A stretch of 64,000 nucleotides of DNA from Leptospira sp. WS39.C2 (GTDB taxonomy: Bacteria; Spirochaetota; Leptospiria; Leptospirales; Leptospiraceae), in contig NZ_CP162142.1 of the NCBI RefSeq assembly GCF_040833965.1, positions 558,001 to 622,000 on the forward strand, read 5' to 3'. Made by a program: the position numbers and the translations under genes. Numbering within the stretch: position 1 is the first letter of the stretch; each line of letters opens with the position of its first letter. The notes below the pieces were generated by a model. That model saw only the letters and a program-made list of their open reading frames with translations. It did no database searches and was not told the origin of the DNA. Positions 10,566 to 19,742 of the stretch are shown piece after piece.

Positions 10566-10907
10566 TTAAACGGGTGGAGGTAGATTTAAATATTGGTTGG
10601 AAAGGAGATTCGAATTCCATTTGGCGAAATGATTGAGATTGGATGTATAGGTACTAACCCCAACCCCAGTGATTCCTTTTCCATTCCAAGTGACGATGTC
10701 TTCTAAATCTTTTGTGCCAGTCCCTTCTTCCGAAGAGGATTTTTGAGAAGAAAGCAAATGAGAACCTGAAAGTTGTGATTTGCTCGTAACTCGGCTGGAT
10801 TTGGCTCCGCGAGTACGAATGAGTACATTTTCTTCCGAAAGGAAAGCACTGCCCAGAGAGAATGTTAGGAGGGAAACTCCCAATATATTTGTGATCTTTC
10901 TGAACAT
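10566..10907 (-). CDS. Small secreted protein of unknown function
   Basis: The 113-residue product has a signal peptide (ITNILGVSLLTFSLGSAFLS, from residue 5) followed by a basic and serine-rich stretch. It ends NLLSNQYLNLPPPV, similar to the end of the protein encoded downstream at 9929-10306. No family is recognised. The start ATG at 10907 is the only one giving a complete signal peptide. Two hairpin terminators follow, so it is likely a single-gene transcript. Confidence 0.6.
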   Translation of the reverse strand: MFRKITNILGVSLLTFSLGSAFLSEENVLIRTRGAKSSRVTSKSQLSGSHLLSSQKSSSEEGTGTKDLEDIVTWNGKGITGVGVSTYTSNLNHFAKWNSNLLSNQYLNLPPPV

Positions 10908-11017
10908 AGTTACAGTTTAGACGATCTCTGATTAAAATCTAGCATTTTTTTGGGAGTTGCTTATGATTTAAGCAGATCGACCAAAAAAAATGACGAAGCC
11001 AAAGTTCTGACCGGAAA

Positions 11018-12430
11018 TTAGAGCACTTTTCCTGGATTGAGGATACTTTTTGGGTCAAATGCTAATTTGATGGCTCGCATCGTGTCCAACTCACCGTCGG
11101 AACGTGAAAACCCCAAATAGTCTTTTTTCAAAAGCCCTATCCCATGTTCGGCGGAAATGGAACCCTTAAACTTCTGGATGAGCTGGAACATATCGGGATC
11201 CACTTGTTTGCATTGTTTGAAAAATTCAACATCAGAAAGGTCTTTGGGTTTTACGATATTGAGGTGGAGGTTTCCATCCCCAATATGACCGAAAAGGGCA
11301 ATGGAAAAACCTTGGTATTTGTTTGTGAGGAGGTTTGTCATCTCACCGAGGAATGCTTCCATATTCCGGAGAGGGAGGGAGATGTCATTTTTATGTACGG
11401 TATAAGCTAAAGATAAGGATTCTGAGATCCCTTCGCGGTATTTCCAGAAGGTTTCATTTTGTCTTGAGTTTTGTGCAATAGAACCATCTGTGATCAGTTC
11501 CTTTTCGGTAATGGACTCTAAGATCGAATATAGTTTTTCTTCGTCTGATTCTCCACTCACTTCAAACTCCATGAGCACATAGTATTTGCTAGGTGCTTGG
11601 AAAGGATCTGGAACTCCTAAATGTTCTTTGACTTTTTCCAAACAATAATCTGTTAAAAACTCGAAAGCTAAGAGTGGTAAATCGAAGTTATGAGTTTCTC
11701 GGAATATCTCCAAAATATTTTTGTATTCTGGTACTGCTAAAAAAATCACTCGTATGTCTTTTGGAGGTTTTGTGAGTTTCACAACGGCTTCTGTAATGAT
11801 TCCAAGGGTACCTTCTGAACCAATAAACAAGTGTTTGAGGTCATACCCTGTATTGTTTTTTAAAATTTCTCCGTTAAACCGAAATACTTCACCTTTCCCA
11901 GTTACAACTGTAAGTCCTAACACCCAATCTCGGATAAGGCCATACCGCACTACACGGACTCCTCCAGCATTGGTGGCAATATTTCCACCAATATGACTCG
12001 AACCTGTCGCAGCAAAGTCAACAGGGAAATAAAATCCTCTTTCCTCTGCTTCTTTATGTAGGTTTTTTGTGATCATACCAGCTTGGATGTGTAAGGTGCC
12101 AAGAAATGGATCAAAGTCCATAACGTGATTCATTTTGGACATCGAAATCACAATTTCTCCGTCTTTGGCAACAGCGCCTCCAGCATAACCAGTCCTTCCA
12201 CCAGAAGGTACAATAGAAATATTATTTTGATACGCATAAGAAACAATGGATGCCACATCTTCAGTGGATTCTGGAAAAACCAATACTTGGTAATTTGGTG
12301 GGTATACTTTGGTACGATCCGTACCATAAGAATCAAACAATGCATCATCCATGGTCCCGTCATTTTTTTGGATGACTTTTTTTTCTCCGATGAGTTTCCC
12401 TAATTCTATTTTTGTTTTTGTAAAATCCAT
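11018..12430 (-). CDS. FAD-linked 2-hydroxyacid dehydrogenase (GlcD / D-2-hydroxyglutarate dehydrogenase type)
   Basis: The 470-residue protein belongs to the FAD_binding_4/FAD-oxidase_C family, which oxidises D-2-hydroxyacids such as D-lactate, glycolate or D-2-hydroxyglutarate. The FAD-binding part includes PSGGRTGYAGGAV near residues 76-88, IGGNIATNAGG near 148-158 and NNTGYDLKHLFIGSEGTLGI near 192-211. The C-terminal part has FGHIGDGNLHLN and SAEHGIGLLKKDYL, with the histidines of the substrate and metal site. AAAGGA lies just before the start. It begins 10 bases after the stop of the polyphosphate kinase gene, so the two form an operon. The substrate cannot be assigned from sequence. Confidence 0.88.
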   Translation of the reverse strand: MDFTKTKIELGKLIGEKKVIQKNDGTMDDALFDSYGTDRTKVYPPNYQVLVFPESTEDVASIVSYAYQNNISIVPSGGRTGYAGGAVAKDGEIVISMSKMNHVMDFDPFLGTLHIQAGMITKNLHKEAEERGFYFPVDFAATGSSHIGGNIATNAGGVRVVRYGLIRDWVLGLTVVTGKGEVFRFNGEILKNNTGYDLKHLFIGSEGTLGIITEAVVKLTKPPKDIRVIFLAVPEYKNILEIFRETHNFDLPLLAFEFLTDYCLEKVKEHLGVPDPFQAPSKYYVLMEFEVSGESDEEKLYSILESITEKELITDGSIAQNSRQNETFWKYREGISESLSLAYTVHKNDISLPLRNMEAFLGEMTNLLTNKYQGFSIALFGHIGDGNLHLNIVKPKDLSDVEFFKQCKQVDPDMFQLIQKFKGSISAEHGIGLLKKDYLGFSRSDGELDTMRAIKLAFDPKSILNPGKVL

Positions 12431-12440
12431 TTTTTATCCT

Positions 12441-14519
12441 TTAGATATCTACCATATCAATTTGTGAGTTCACCGCAGGGTCATCATCTCCTGGGGTGAG
12501 CCTTGTGTAACTACCGTCGGATTCTAAAACACGAGCTTGTGTATTGTCCCGAAGCAGAAGTTCCATAATCTTTGCGATGCGTTTTTTATGTTTGTCTTGT
12601 AAGATCGGAAACATCACTTCAATGCGACGAAGGAAGTTTCTTGGCATACAATCTGCGGAAGCCAAAAATACTTCTGGTTTTCCACCATTTTCAAAACTAT
12701 AAATCCTAGAGTGTTCCAAATACCTACCCACAATCGAACGAACGTTAATGCGATCGGAAACACCAGGAATTCCAGGTCGCAAACAACAAATCCCTCGGAT
12801 AATCAGGTCAATTTTGACTCCTGCTTGGGAAGCTTCATAAAGTTTCAAGATTACATCTGGATCAACGAGGGAGTTCATTTTGAAGATCACACGTGCTTGT
12901 TTTCCAGCTTTGGCATTTTCTGTTTCTCTTTGGATGAGTCGTAAGAACTCTTCTTTAAGAAAAGTTGGTGCTGCATATATTTTTGATAACCTTGGCATTT
13001 TTCCTGAACTTGTGATAGTATTGAAGAGAATGGCTACATCTTCAGTGATTTCAGGATTTGCTGTGAACAAACTGATGTCTGTATAATACCTTGCTGTTGT
13101 TGAATTGTAATTTCCTGTTCCCAAGTGGACATAACGATTTAATTTGTCTTCTTCTCTACGAACAATGAGTAACATTTTACAGTGGATTTTGAGACCGACA
13201 ACTCCATAGACAACATGTACTCCACTGTCTTCTAGTTTTTTTGCCCAACGGATATTTCGTTCTTCATCAAACCGAGCTTTGAGTTCTACAAGAACCGTTA
13301 CCTGTTTTCCATTTTCCGCTGCCTCACCTAAATATTGTATGATGGGAGAGTCTCCAGAAGTTCGGTACAATGTCATTTTGATCGCAAGGACCTTTGGGTC
13401 TTGGCTTGCAATTTTTAACATATCCTCAATTGATTTAAAACTTTCATACGGATGGTGGAGTAGGTGATCGTTTTTGCGAATCTCTGAAAAAATAGATTCA
13501 CTTTTTTTAGCAGCAAATCCAGATTTTGGAACTGGATAAGAATACTTTAGATGGCTTGTTTTTTCCAATCCTTGGAAAAACATCAGATCATTTAAACTAA
13601 GTAAGGTTGGAATCTCCATTACTTGGTATTCTTCGAGTTCCAATAAACCTCTTAAGAGTTCTTTGATATGGCCTGCACCAGAATGGACATCTAAACGAAC
13701 AGCATCACCCCACATTCTATTTTTTAATTCGTTTTTCATTGTGGTGAGTAGGTCACCGATGTTTTGTTCTTCATTGATGGAGATATCTGCATCTCTAACA
13801 ATTTTAAAGGTATGAATTTGTTTTACATTCATTCCATAAAACAAATCACCTAAATGGAGTTTAATGATCTCTTCTAGGGGAAAGTATCTTCTTGTATCAG
13901 TTTCTTTGTTCGGAGGTAATTGCAAAAATCTGGGAAGTACACTTGGCACCTGGACGATGGCAAAAAGTTCCTTTATTTTATTTTTGTCATCATCAGAATA
14001 CAATGTGATCCCAAGGTTTAGAGTTCGATTGAGGATATGTGGGAAAGGGTGAGAGGGATCAATTGCTAGAGGTGTGAGAATGGAAGATACTTCTCGTTTG
14101 TAATAATTTTTTACAAACTGGATATCATCACCAGCAAGTTCACTTGGGTCTTGTACCACCACAATTTTGTTTTTTTTGAGTTCAATTAAAATCTCATCCA
14201 ATGATTCATATTGTTTTTTAACAAATTGGTCAACTTTGGAATACAACTCGGCAATGGTTTCGGATGTTCGTTTTCCATTGAGGCTTTTTTCTTCGATCCC
14301 CGCATTTTTTAAATTGAGAAGTCCCGCCACACGCACCATAAAAAACTCATCCAAATTGGATTCGGTGATGCATAAAAATTTAAGTCGTTCGAGGAGAGGG
14401 TTTTCTTTGTCAAAGGATTCTTCGAGTACACGGTAATTGAAATCGACCCAGGAAAGTTCACGGTCGAAGAAGATATTTTGGTTCCCCAGTTCTATTTTTT
14501 CTGTAGGGCTAGCAGTCAT
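12441..14519 (-). CDS. ppk1: Polyphosphate kinase 1
   Basis: The 692-residue protein makes and breaks long-chain polyphosphate with ATP. It has the PPK N domain (FFDRELSWVDFNYRVLEE from about residue 17), the middle domain, and two phospholipase-D-like catalytic halves. The autophosphorylated His is in GLKIHCKMLL near residue 446. A second conserved His is in YVHLGTGNYN, and a third in RYLEHSRIYSF near residue 601. The length is normal for PPK1. The ATG at 14519 places the first conserved residues near the N-terminus; an in-frame extension to 14732 would run into the divergent fliD gene. It is co-directional with the dehydrogenase gene that follows. Confidence 0.95.
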   Translation of the reverse strand: MTASPTEKIELGNQNIFFDRELSWVDFNYRVLEESFDKENPLLERLKFLCITESNLDEFFMVRVAGLLNLKNAGIEEKSLNGKRTSETIAELYSKVDQFVKKQYESLDEILIELKKNKIVVVQDPSELAGDDIQFVKNYYKREVSSILTPLAIDPSHPFPHILNRTLNLGITLYSDDDKNKIKELFAIVQVPSVLPRFLQLPPNKETDTRRYFPLEEIIKLHLGDLFYGMNVKQIHTFKIVRDADISINEEQNIGDLLTTMKNELKNRMWGDAVRLDVHSGAGHIKELLRGLLELEEYQVMEIPTLLSLNDLMFFQGLEKTSHLKYSYPVPKSGFAAKKSESIFSEIRKNDHLLHHPYESFKSIEDMLKIASQDPKVLAIKMTLYRTSGDSPIIQYLGEAAENGKQVTVLVELKARFDEERNIRWAKKLEDSGVHVVYGVVGLKIHCKMLLIVRREEDKLNRYVHLGTGNYNSTTARYYTDISLFTANPEITEDVAILFNTITSSGKMPRLSKIYAAPTFLKEEFLRLIQRETENAKAGKQARVIFKMNSLVDPDVILKLYEASQAGVKIDLIIRGICCLRPGIPGVSDRINVRSIVGRYLEHSRIYSFENGGKPEVFLASADCMPRNFLRRIEVMFPILQDKHKKRIAKIMELLLRDNTQARVLESDGSYTRLTPGDDDPAVNSQIDMVDI

Positions 14520-14610
14520 AATTCTAGGATTTGGGAAGGAAAAAATTCTGTAAATTCCTAATCCTTTTGTAGAATTCGACGACATTAGATTCAGAGGGAT
14601 TTGGGACGAT
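14520..14610. promoter_or_regulatory. Divergent promoter region between ppk1 and fliD
   Basis: The 91 bases between the two divergent starts must hold the promoter for each gene if the assigned starts are right. I could not identify a convincing -35/-10 pair or flagellar sigma site by eye. Confidence 0.3.
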
Positions 14611-16533
14611 ATGCCAGCATACACCATGCCGGGTTTAATGACCGGGCAAAACACAAACGATATCGTTAAAAAACTGGTCGAGTTAGAACGCCGGCCAATT
14701 AGGCGTTGGGAAACTGAAAATGAATATGCCAAAATGCAAATTCAGATCTGGGGTGAGGTAAAAAATCTCACAACCAACTTACAAACCAAAACAAGAGCCC
14801 TTGTCTCCTTTACAGCTCCATTTGCGACGAAATCTGTCTCTTCTTCTGTGGAAGGAGTGATAACGGGAGAAGCATCCCGTGCTGCCAAATCGGGAGACAG
14901 AGCACTAGAAATCATTGAAATGGCAAGTAAACACCAGTTATCTGGTGTCGAAATTGATTCAGACATCCGCCTTCCTGAAGGAAGTTTTACTGTTTATTCT
15001 GGTAAATCAAAAGAAACTGTTACTTTCCCTGGGGGAGGGCTTTCTGAGCTTTCAAGTGCCATTAAAAATATGGCGGGAAGTCTTGTTGAAACTTCCATCA
15101 TTAAAATCGATAAAGATTCTTCTATCATTACATTAATATCTGTTAAGACGGGTAAAAAAAACCAACTCCAGTTTTCGGATCCCAATGGGATTTTAAAACT
15201 GGCGGGCCTTGTAGGAGAAAACAAAGCAGCTTCTGAAGATACAAAACAACTTCTTTCACTTGATGGAACAAAAGCAAAAGTTTGGGACCTTACAAAATTC
15301 AAAAAATCAGAACTGGAAACGGAGAAACTCACACAAACAGAAGAAGGTCTTTTTGTAAAACCTGATACTGCTTATACCATTCCAATTGCGGTTACAGAAA
15401 TTAAAGAACGAGCTTTTATTGAAATTGAAATTTTGGGAGAAGCTCCAGCTGTTATGGAGATGGGGATGAGTTTTGAAAAAGAGGGAAGTGTTCGAAACAA
15501 ATTCCTTCCGATTTCAAAAACAGATTCAAAGTACATTTTCCAAGCAGGTGATTTTGCAAGTGATAAAAACCTCACAGGCATCATTGTCTCAAATGCTGCT
15601 ACAACCCCTATCCAAATCAAATCGGTAACACTTGTCACTCCGCAGGCACCAGGAACTGCGGAACCTGTAAAAGTATTACAAGAAGCAAAAGATCTCAAAA
15701 TCAAAATTGATGGAGTTGAGATCACTCGTGAAACCAATGATGGGATTGCGGATGTATTAGAAGGAATTTCTTTTAATGTTCATAAGGTGACAGAAGAACC
15801 TGTTACGTTAAAAATACATGTAGACCATGCAAAAGGATCTGCCCTAATCAAAGAATGGGTTGATGCTTATAACGATCTTATGAAGTTTTCTAAAGAAGTT
15901 ACGTCCGTTGAAAAAAACGGAAAAATTTCTGATAAAAAAGAAAGTGATGATTCCAAGGCGGCAGATATTTCCAAAGATTTTTGGGATAATAAATCCAAAT
16001 CTGGCCTATTAGCTGGTGAGAACTCAATTTTACGCCTCATTGCTTCTCTTAAAACAACAGCAAATTCATATTACCCTGCAACAAAGGAAAATGGATTCCG
16101 GGTCTTAACAGACATTGGAATTTCTACAGGTGCAGTTGGTTCCAACTGGGAAAAAATACAAGATGGTTTACTTCAAATTGACCAAGAAAAACTCATCGCT
16201 GTTTTATCCGAAAACCCAGATGGAGTTCGGGATTTGTTTGCTTCGGATCCGAATAACGACGCAAAGATGGATGAGGGAGTTGGGATTCGGTTAATCGAAA
16301 TTCTAAAACCTTACAACCAATATGCTTCTGGAATTGTCACAAGTAAGGTAAAACTCTTAGAAGAGAGTGTTGCTGGTAATAATAAAAAAATCAAAGAACA
16401 TGAATCCCACCTGATTAGTTTTGAAGCCAAATTAAAACAAAGATTTCTCTATATGGAACAAGGTGTAGGGAAAAACAAATCAGTGGGAAATTACTTACAG
16501 AATAATATGTTTAGAGGGAACGGTGGAGAATGA
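14611..16533 (+). CDS. fliD: Flagellar filament-capping protein FliD (hook-associated protein 2)
   Basis: The 640-residue protein forms the cap at the end of the flagellar filament and helps flagellin subunits fold into place; in a spirochete this occurs in the periplasm. FliD_N covers about residues 5-105 (MPGLMTGQNTNDIVKKLVE, residues 6-24), and FliD_C lies in the last half, with KEWVDAYNDLMKFSKEVTSVE near 415-435 and long end helices. No signal peptide is present, as expected for a type III export substrate. GGGA precedes the ATG. The stop overlaps the next gene's start, so both are made together. Confidence 0.93.
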   Translation: MPAYTMPGLMTGQNTNDIVKKLVELERRPIRRWETENEYAKMQIQIWGEVKNLTTNLQTKTRALVSFTAPFATKSVSSSVEGVITGEASRAAKSGDRALEIIEMASKHQLSGVEIDSDIRLPEGSFTVYSGKSKETVTFPGGGLSELSSAIKNMAGSLVETSIIKIDKDSSIITLISVKTGKKNQLQFSDPNGILKLAGLVGENKAASEDTKQLLSLDGTKAKVWDLTKFKKSELETEKLTQTEEGLFVKPDTAYTIPIAVTEIKERAFIEIEILGEAPAVMEMGMSFEKEGSVRNKFLPISKTDSKYIFQAGDFASDKNLTGIIVSNAATTPIQIKSVTLVTPQAPGTAEPVKVLQEAKDLKIKIDGVEITRETNDGIADVLEGISFNVHKVTEEPVTLKIHVDHAKGSALIKEWVDAYNDLMKFSKEVTSVEKNGKISDKKESDDSKAADISKDFWDNKSKSGLLAGENSILRLIASLKTTANSYYPATKENGFRVLTDIGISTGAVGSNWEKIQDGLLQIDQEKLIAVLSENPDGVRDLFASDPNNDAKMDEGVGIRLIEILKPYNQYASGIVTSKVKLLEESVAGNNKKIKEHESHLISFEAKLKQRFLYMEQGVGKNKSVGNYLQNNMFRGNGGE

Positions 16534-17492
16534 TGAATATTTTTATCAATGAACAACAGTTAGATACTAAATTGGATGGAGAAACCAACCTCGGTCAAGT
16601 TTTCGATCAAATTCAAAAATGGATCGAATCCAATGGGAAGTATTTGCGCCATTTTACCGTGAACGGAAAAGAATTAAATAGGTCAGACCTTGACTCTGTT
16701 GGAATTGAAGAAACTGAACGATTGGATTTGTTTGTAGGTGAAGAATTAGATGTGATCGAAGATAGCCTTGTTGAGGTAGACAATTACGTAGACAAAGTAG
16801 GTTCTACACTTGTGGGTCGTGATTCTTTAACAGAAAAAGAATCGGAAGATTTAAAAGAAGGGATTCCTTGGATCATTTCGATGATTCGTACCACAACGAA
16901 ATTATTAAACCTCAATTTAAACCTCATCCAACCTATGGGAAAGGGAAAAAACGTAGAGGAAATTCTTGAATCCTTGAACAATGGATCCCTAGTTTTAGAT
17001 TCCACAAAAGCGATTGAAACCTTTTTAGAAGACTTACGTGATGTGAAATTGTTCTTAATGGATCTTAGCACAAGGCTTGCAGTGATGCGCTTGGATGAAT
17101 CCGAACTCATTGAAATTATCGCAAAGTTTGTGGACCAAAAAGATAAAGTGATCAAAGACTTTATGTTAGTGAACGAAAACTTCCAATCAGGAAAAGACCA
17201 TTTAGCTTCTGAGATTTTAAATGATGCTGTGGGTCGCCTGACAGGACTTATGTCAGCATTAGTTTCCGTACAAACTCGTCATTCTGAATTAGATTGGCAA
17301 GAATTGTCGTTTGAAGACAAAAAACTTTCTGATTTAATTGGCCAATTGAATAACACTCTTTCGAATATTGCATCAGCGATGGAAAAAAATGATATCGTAT
17401 ACGCGGGTGATATTTTGGAATACGAACTCCCAGAAATTTTAGAATCATTAGTTCCGTTCCTTTCCCTTGTATTAGAAAAAGTAACTGTTTAG
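16530..17492 (+). CDS. Conserved hypothetical protein translated with FliD
   Basis: The 320-residue cytoplasmic protein begins with a ubiquitin-like or beta-grasp-looking segment (MNIFINEQQLDTKLDGETNL, and LRHFTVNGKELNRSDLDS). A long acidic helical region rich in Leu, Asp and Glu follows, with probable coiled coils. I do not recognise a family. Start codons at 16530 and 16533 are both possible (ATGATGA); the gene overlaps the fliD stop. This tight coupling points to a role in flagellar assembly, perhaps as a chaperone or regulator of FliD, which is inference only. Its stop overlaps the convergent gene's stop at 17489 by four bases. Confidence 0.7.
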   Translation: MMNIFINEQQLDTKLDGETNLGQVFDQIQKWIESNGKYLRHFTVNGKELNRSDLDSVGIEETERLDLFVGEELDVIEDSLVEVDNYVDKVGSTLVGRDSLTEKESEDLKEGIPWIISMIRTTTKLLNLNLNLIQPMGKGKNVEEILESLNNGSLVLDSTKAIETFLEDLRDVKLFLMDLSTRLAVMRLDESELIEIIAKFVDQKDKVIKDFMLVNENFQSGKDHLASEILNDAVGRLTGLMSALVSVQTRHSELDWQELSFEDKKLSDLIGQLNNTLSNIASAMEKNDIVYAGDILEYELPEILESLVPFLSLVLEKVTV

Positions 17493-17704
17493 AGTTTCTC
17501 ATTTGGTGGGAATTGGTTGGAAAACCAGTTCCCAAGTCCAAAAAGAATTCCCACAGTAAACACCACAGCCCCCCAAATCAAATTTAAGTTCCAACCTAAG
17601 GATTTTGTATACATAGGGTCTCCTTGTGTCGCAAAACCATAACCAAAAAGAATGGAACCAAGGATCAAAAACAAAATTGCGAGGATTGAGGCTAAAGAAA
17701 TCAT
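17489..17704 (-). CDS. Small two-helix membrane protein
   Basis: The 71-residue product has two clear membrane helices (ASILAILFLILGSILFGYGF, residues 5-24; LIWGAVVFTVGILFGLGNW, about 43-61) and short polar ends. AGGATCGTGGG precedes the ATG at 17704. No family is recognised. Its stop overlaps that of the convergent gene after fliD, which would be unusual for a chance reading frame with so regular a membrane pattern. Confidence 0.6.
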   Translation of the reverse strand: MISLASILAILFLILGSILFGYGFATQGDPMYTKSLGWNLNLIWGAVVFTVGILFGLGNWFSNQFPPNEKL

Positions 17705-17901
17705 CCCACGATCCTAACCAAACTTTCACTACATGACAAGTCATAATTGTATCCCAAACCGTTGACAGATTGAAATGATTCTGTTTCCGTCAGGATTGTA
17801 TTTTACTCGGAGACAATTGGGAGAAGATATTCTCGGTGCAAGCTCTCATGGAATTGGAATTGCGTGCATCCAAAATCCTTACCGGCCTAACCTATGCTAG
17901 G

Positions 17902-18753
17902 TCATGGCTTCTTCAGCGTCAAAAATAAAGTATTGTTCCAATTGATGGTTTTGAAACTGAGAGTAAACACAAGTTTGGTGAAATAATAATACGCCAGTTT
18001 CACATACACTGCTAGTTTACTTTTACTTCCCGACACCGAAAGGATAGGCATAAGGACTTTGTATTCAGGTTTGGTGAATCCACTTTGTTTGCCAAGTTCT
18101 GCGAGAGTTGCCATTTTGTAATTGTTCACATGGTCTTTGGCTTCTAGGTAATGAACACCTTCTTTCATTCCTTTTAACTTCACCTTGAGATTGGCTTTTG
18201 TCAATTGGATAGGGAAGTTTGGTGTTTGTAAAAACAAAACACCACCAGGTTTTAATAGGCCAAATAAGTATGTGAGAAGGGAATGTGGTTTTGGAATGTG
18301 TTCAATCACATCCCAAAGTGTGATGATATCAAAACTTTCTTTTGGTAATTTGGAATCTTGTACAAGGCCTGCATACACAGTTTTCATTCCATTTTGTTCA
18401 TTTGCAAACTTAACAGCTTGTTTGGAAATCTCATACCCAACGGCAGTCCAACCTGGTTTTTCAGTCAGGACAGCTTTTACAAAAAAACCAAGCCCACACC
18501 CAACATCCAAAAGATTTCCTTTGGATTCTCCCAGATAGGTTTTAATGAAATCTGCATAAACGGCTCTGTGGGCATTATCCCACCATTCCAAGTCATACGT
18601 TTGTTCTGCGCCGTCCCAGTATCCTTCGTAGTGTTCTTCTTGTTCATAAGAAGAATAGACATGGCCACAATTTTGGCATTCCAAAATGGGAGTTCCATTT
18701 TCATTAAAAACGGTTTTGGACTCGGTTGATTTGCAAAGGATACAAGATTTCAT
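17902..18753 (-). CDS. SAM-dependent methyltransferase with N-terminal zinc ribbon
   Basis: The 283-residue cytoplasmic protein has a four-cysteine zinc-binding pair at the start (CILCKS near residues 4-9, then CQNCGHVYSS). A Methyltransf_23-like class I SAM domain follows: LLDVGCGLGFFVKAV is motif I near residues 86-100 and DIITLWDVIEHIPKP is motif IV near 145-160. Related enzymes methylate small molecules or sugars, often in cell-envelope pathways; the substrate is unknown. I chose the ATG at 18753 because the zinc motif starts right after it; an in-frame start at 18786 would add 11 residues. It is divergent from dapF. Confidence 0.82.
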   Translation of the reverse strand: MKSCILCKSTESKTVFNENGTPILECQNCGHVYSSYEQEEHYEGYWDGAEQTYDLEWWDNAHRAVYADFIKTYLGESKGNLLDVGCGLGFFVKAVLTEKPGWTAVGYEISKQAVKFANEQNGMKTVYAGLVQDSKLPKESFDIITLWDVIEHIPKPHSLLTYLFGLLKPGGVLFLQTPNFPIQLTKANLKVKLKGMKEGVHYLEAKDHVNNYKMATLAELGKQSGFTKPEYKVLMPILSVSGSKSKLAVYVKLAYYYFTKLVFTLSFKTINWNNTLFLTLKKP

Positions 18754-18863
18754 GTTCGATTCTGTCAGTCTAATCCCTGGGAACAAGGGTCAAACTAAAA
18801 ATCCTTGATAGAACTTGCCAAGTAGAGTCCTAAAAAAATCATTGGGTGATAAGAGAGGAACCG

Positions 18864-19706
18864 ATGAAAATCAACTTCACCAAAATGGAAGGGATCGGAA
18901 ACGACTACGTATACATTGATGCTACGAAAAACGATATCCGACTCACTCCAGAACAAATCCAAAAACTATCCGACCGCAATTTTGGAATCGGTGGCGATGG
19001 AGTGATTTTCATCCGCAATTCGAATTCTGGAGAATTCCAAATGGATATGTACAATTCCGATGGAAGTTCTTCAGAGATGTGTGGAAACGGAGTTCGTTGT
19101 GTCGGAAAATTTGTGTATGACCACGGCCTAACGAAAAACCAAAAACCAACCATTGAAACAGGAAAAGGTGTTCTCACCTTAGATTTGAAAACAGGCACGA
19201 ATGGCAAAGTGGAAATGGTGACAGTAGATATGGGAGAACCCATCCTCAAACCAAATCTTGTGCCTATTGTATGGCCAGGAGAAGATCCAGTCATCAACCA
19301 AGAAATCGAAGTCCATGGGAAAAAGTATCGTTTTACTGCTGTTAGTATGGGGAACCCACATTGTGTGATTTATGTAGATGATGCCGATGTTTTTCCAGTG
19401 AGAGAAATTGGACCCATCATTGAAAACCATCCCCTTTTCCCTAGACGAGTGAATGTGGAATTTGTTTCGGTCCGAGGAAAAGACCACCTTTACCAAAGGA
19501 CTTGGGAGAGAGGAACAGGTGAAACCTTGGCCTGCGGGACAGGGGCTTGCGCTGTGACTGTATCTTCCATCCTGAATGGTAAAACAGGAAGATCTGTTCG
19601 CATTGACCTAAGAGGGGGAACCCTTCATGTGGACTGGAAAGAAAATGGATCTGTGATGATGACAGGTCCTGCAAAAGAAGTGTTTTCGGGAGAAGTGGAG
19701 ATATAG
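18864..19706 (+). CDS. dapF: Diaminopimelate epimerase
   Basis: The 280-residue enzyme converts LL- to meso-diaminopimelate for lysine and peptidoglycan synthesis, without a cofactor. The two active cysteines lie in [10 protein letters not shown] (near residue 73) and in ACGTGACAV (near 222). Other conserved parts are [15 protein letters not shown] at 5-19, GGDGVIFI near 47-54 and [10 protein letters not shown] near 163-172. GAGAGGAA stands just before the ATG at 18864, which supports this start over the one 18 bases upstream. Length is normal for DapF. Confidence 0.96.
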   Translation: MKINFTKMEGIGNDYVYIDATKNDIRLTPEQIQKLSDRNFGIGGDGVIFIRNSNSGEFQMDMYNSDGSSSEMCGNGVRCVGKFVYDHGLTKNQKPTIETGKGVLTLDLKTGTNGKVEMVTVDMGEPILKPNLVPIVWPGEDPVINQEIEVHGKKYRFTAVSMGNPHCVIYVDDADVFPVREIGPIIENHPLFPRRVNVEFVSVRGKDHLYQRTWERGTGETLACGTGACAVTVSSILNGKTGRSVRIDLRGGTLHVDWKENGSVMMTGPAKEVFSGEVEI

Positions 19707-19707
19707 G

Positions 19708-19740
19708 GAATTGTCAAGCGATTGAATCTAACGACAATTC
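19708..19740 (+). terminator. Possible terminator hairpin after dapF
   Basis: GAATTGTC (19708-19715) and GACAATTC (19733-19740) are perfect 8-base inverted repeats with a 17-base loop, in the short gap between convergent genes. A short T-run follows on the plus strand. The long loop makes this a weak call. Confidence 0.4.
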
Positions 19741-19742
19741 GA

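Noticed and set aside
10381..10620. A 79-codon frame on the minus strand overlapping the secreted-protein gene
   Set aside because: It spans two terminator hairpins and overlaps a better gene in another frame.
17775..17900. A 41-codon reading frame between the small membrane protein and the methyltransferase genes
   Set aside because: No ribosome-binding site, composition not convincing and too short to support.
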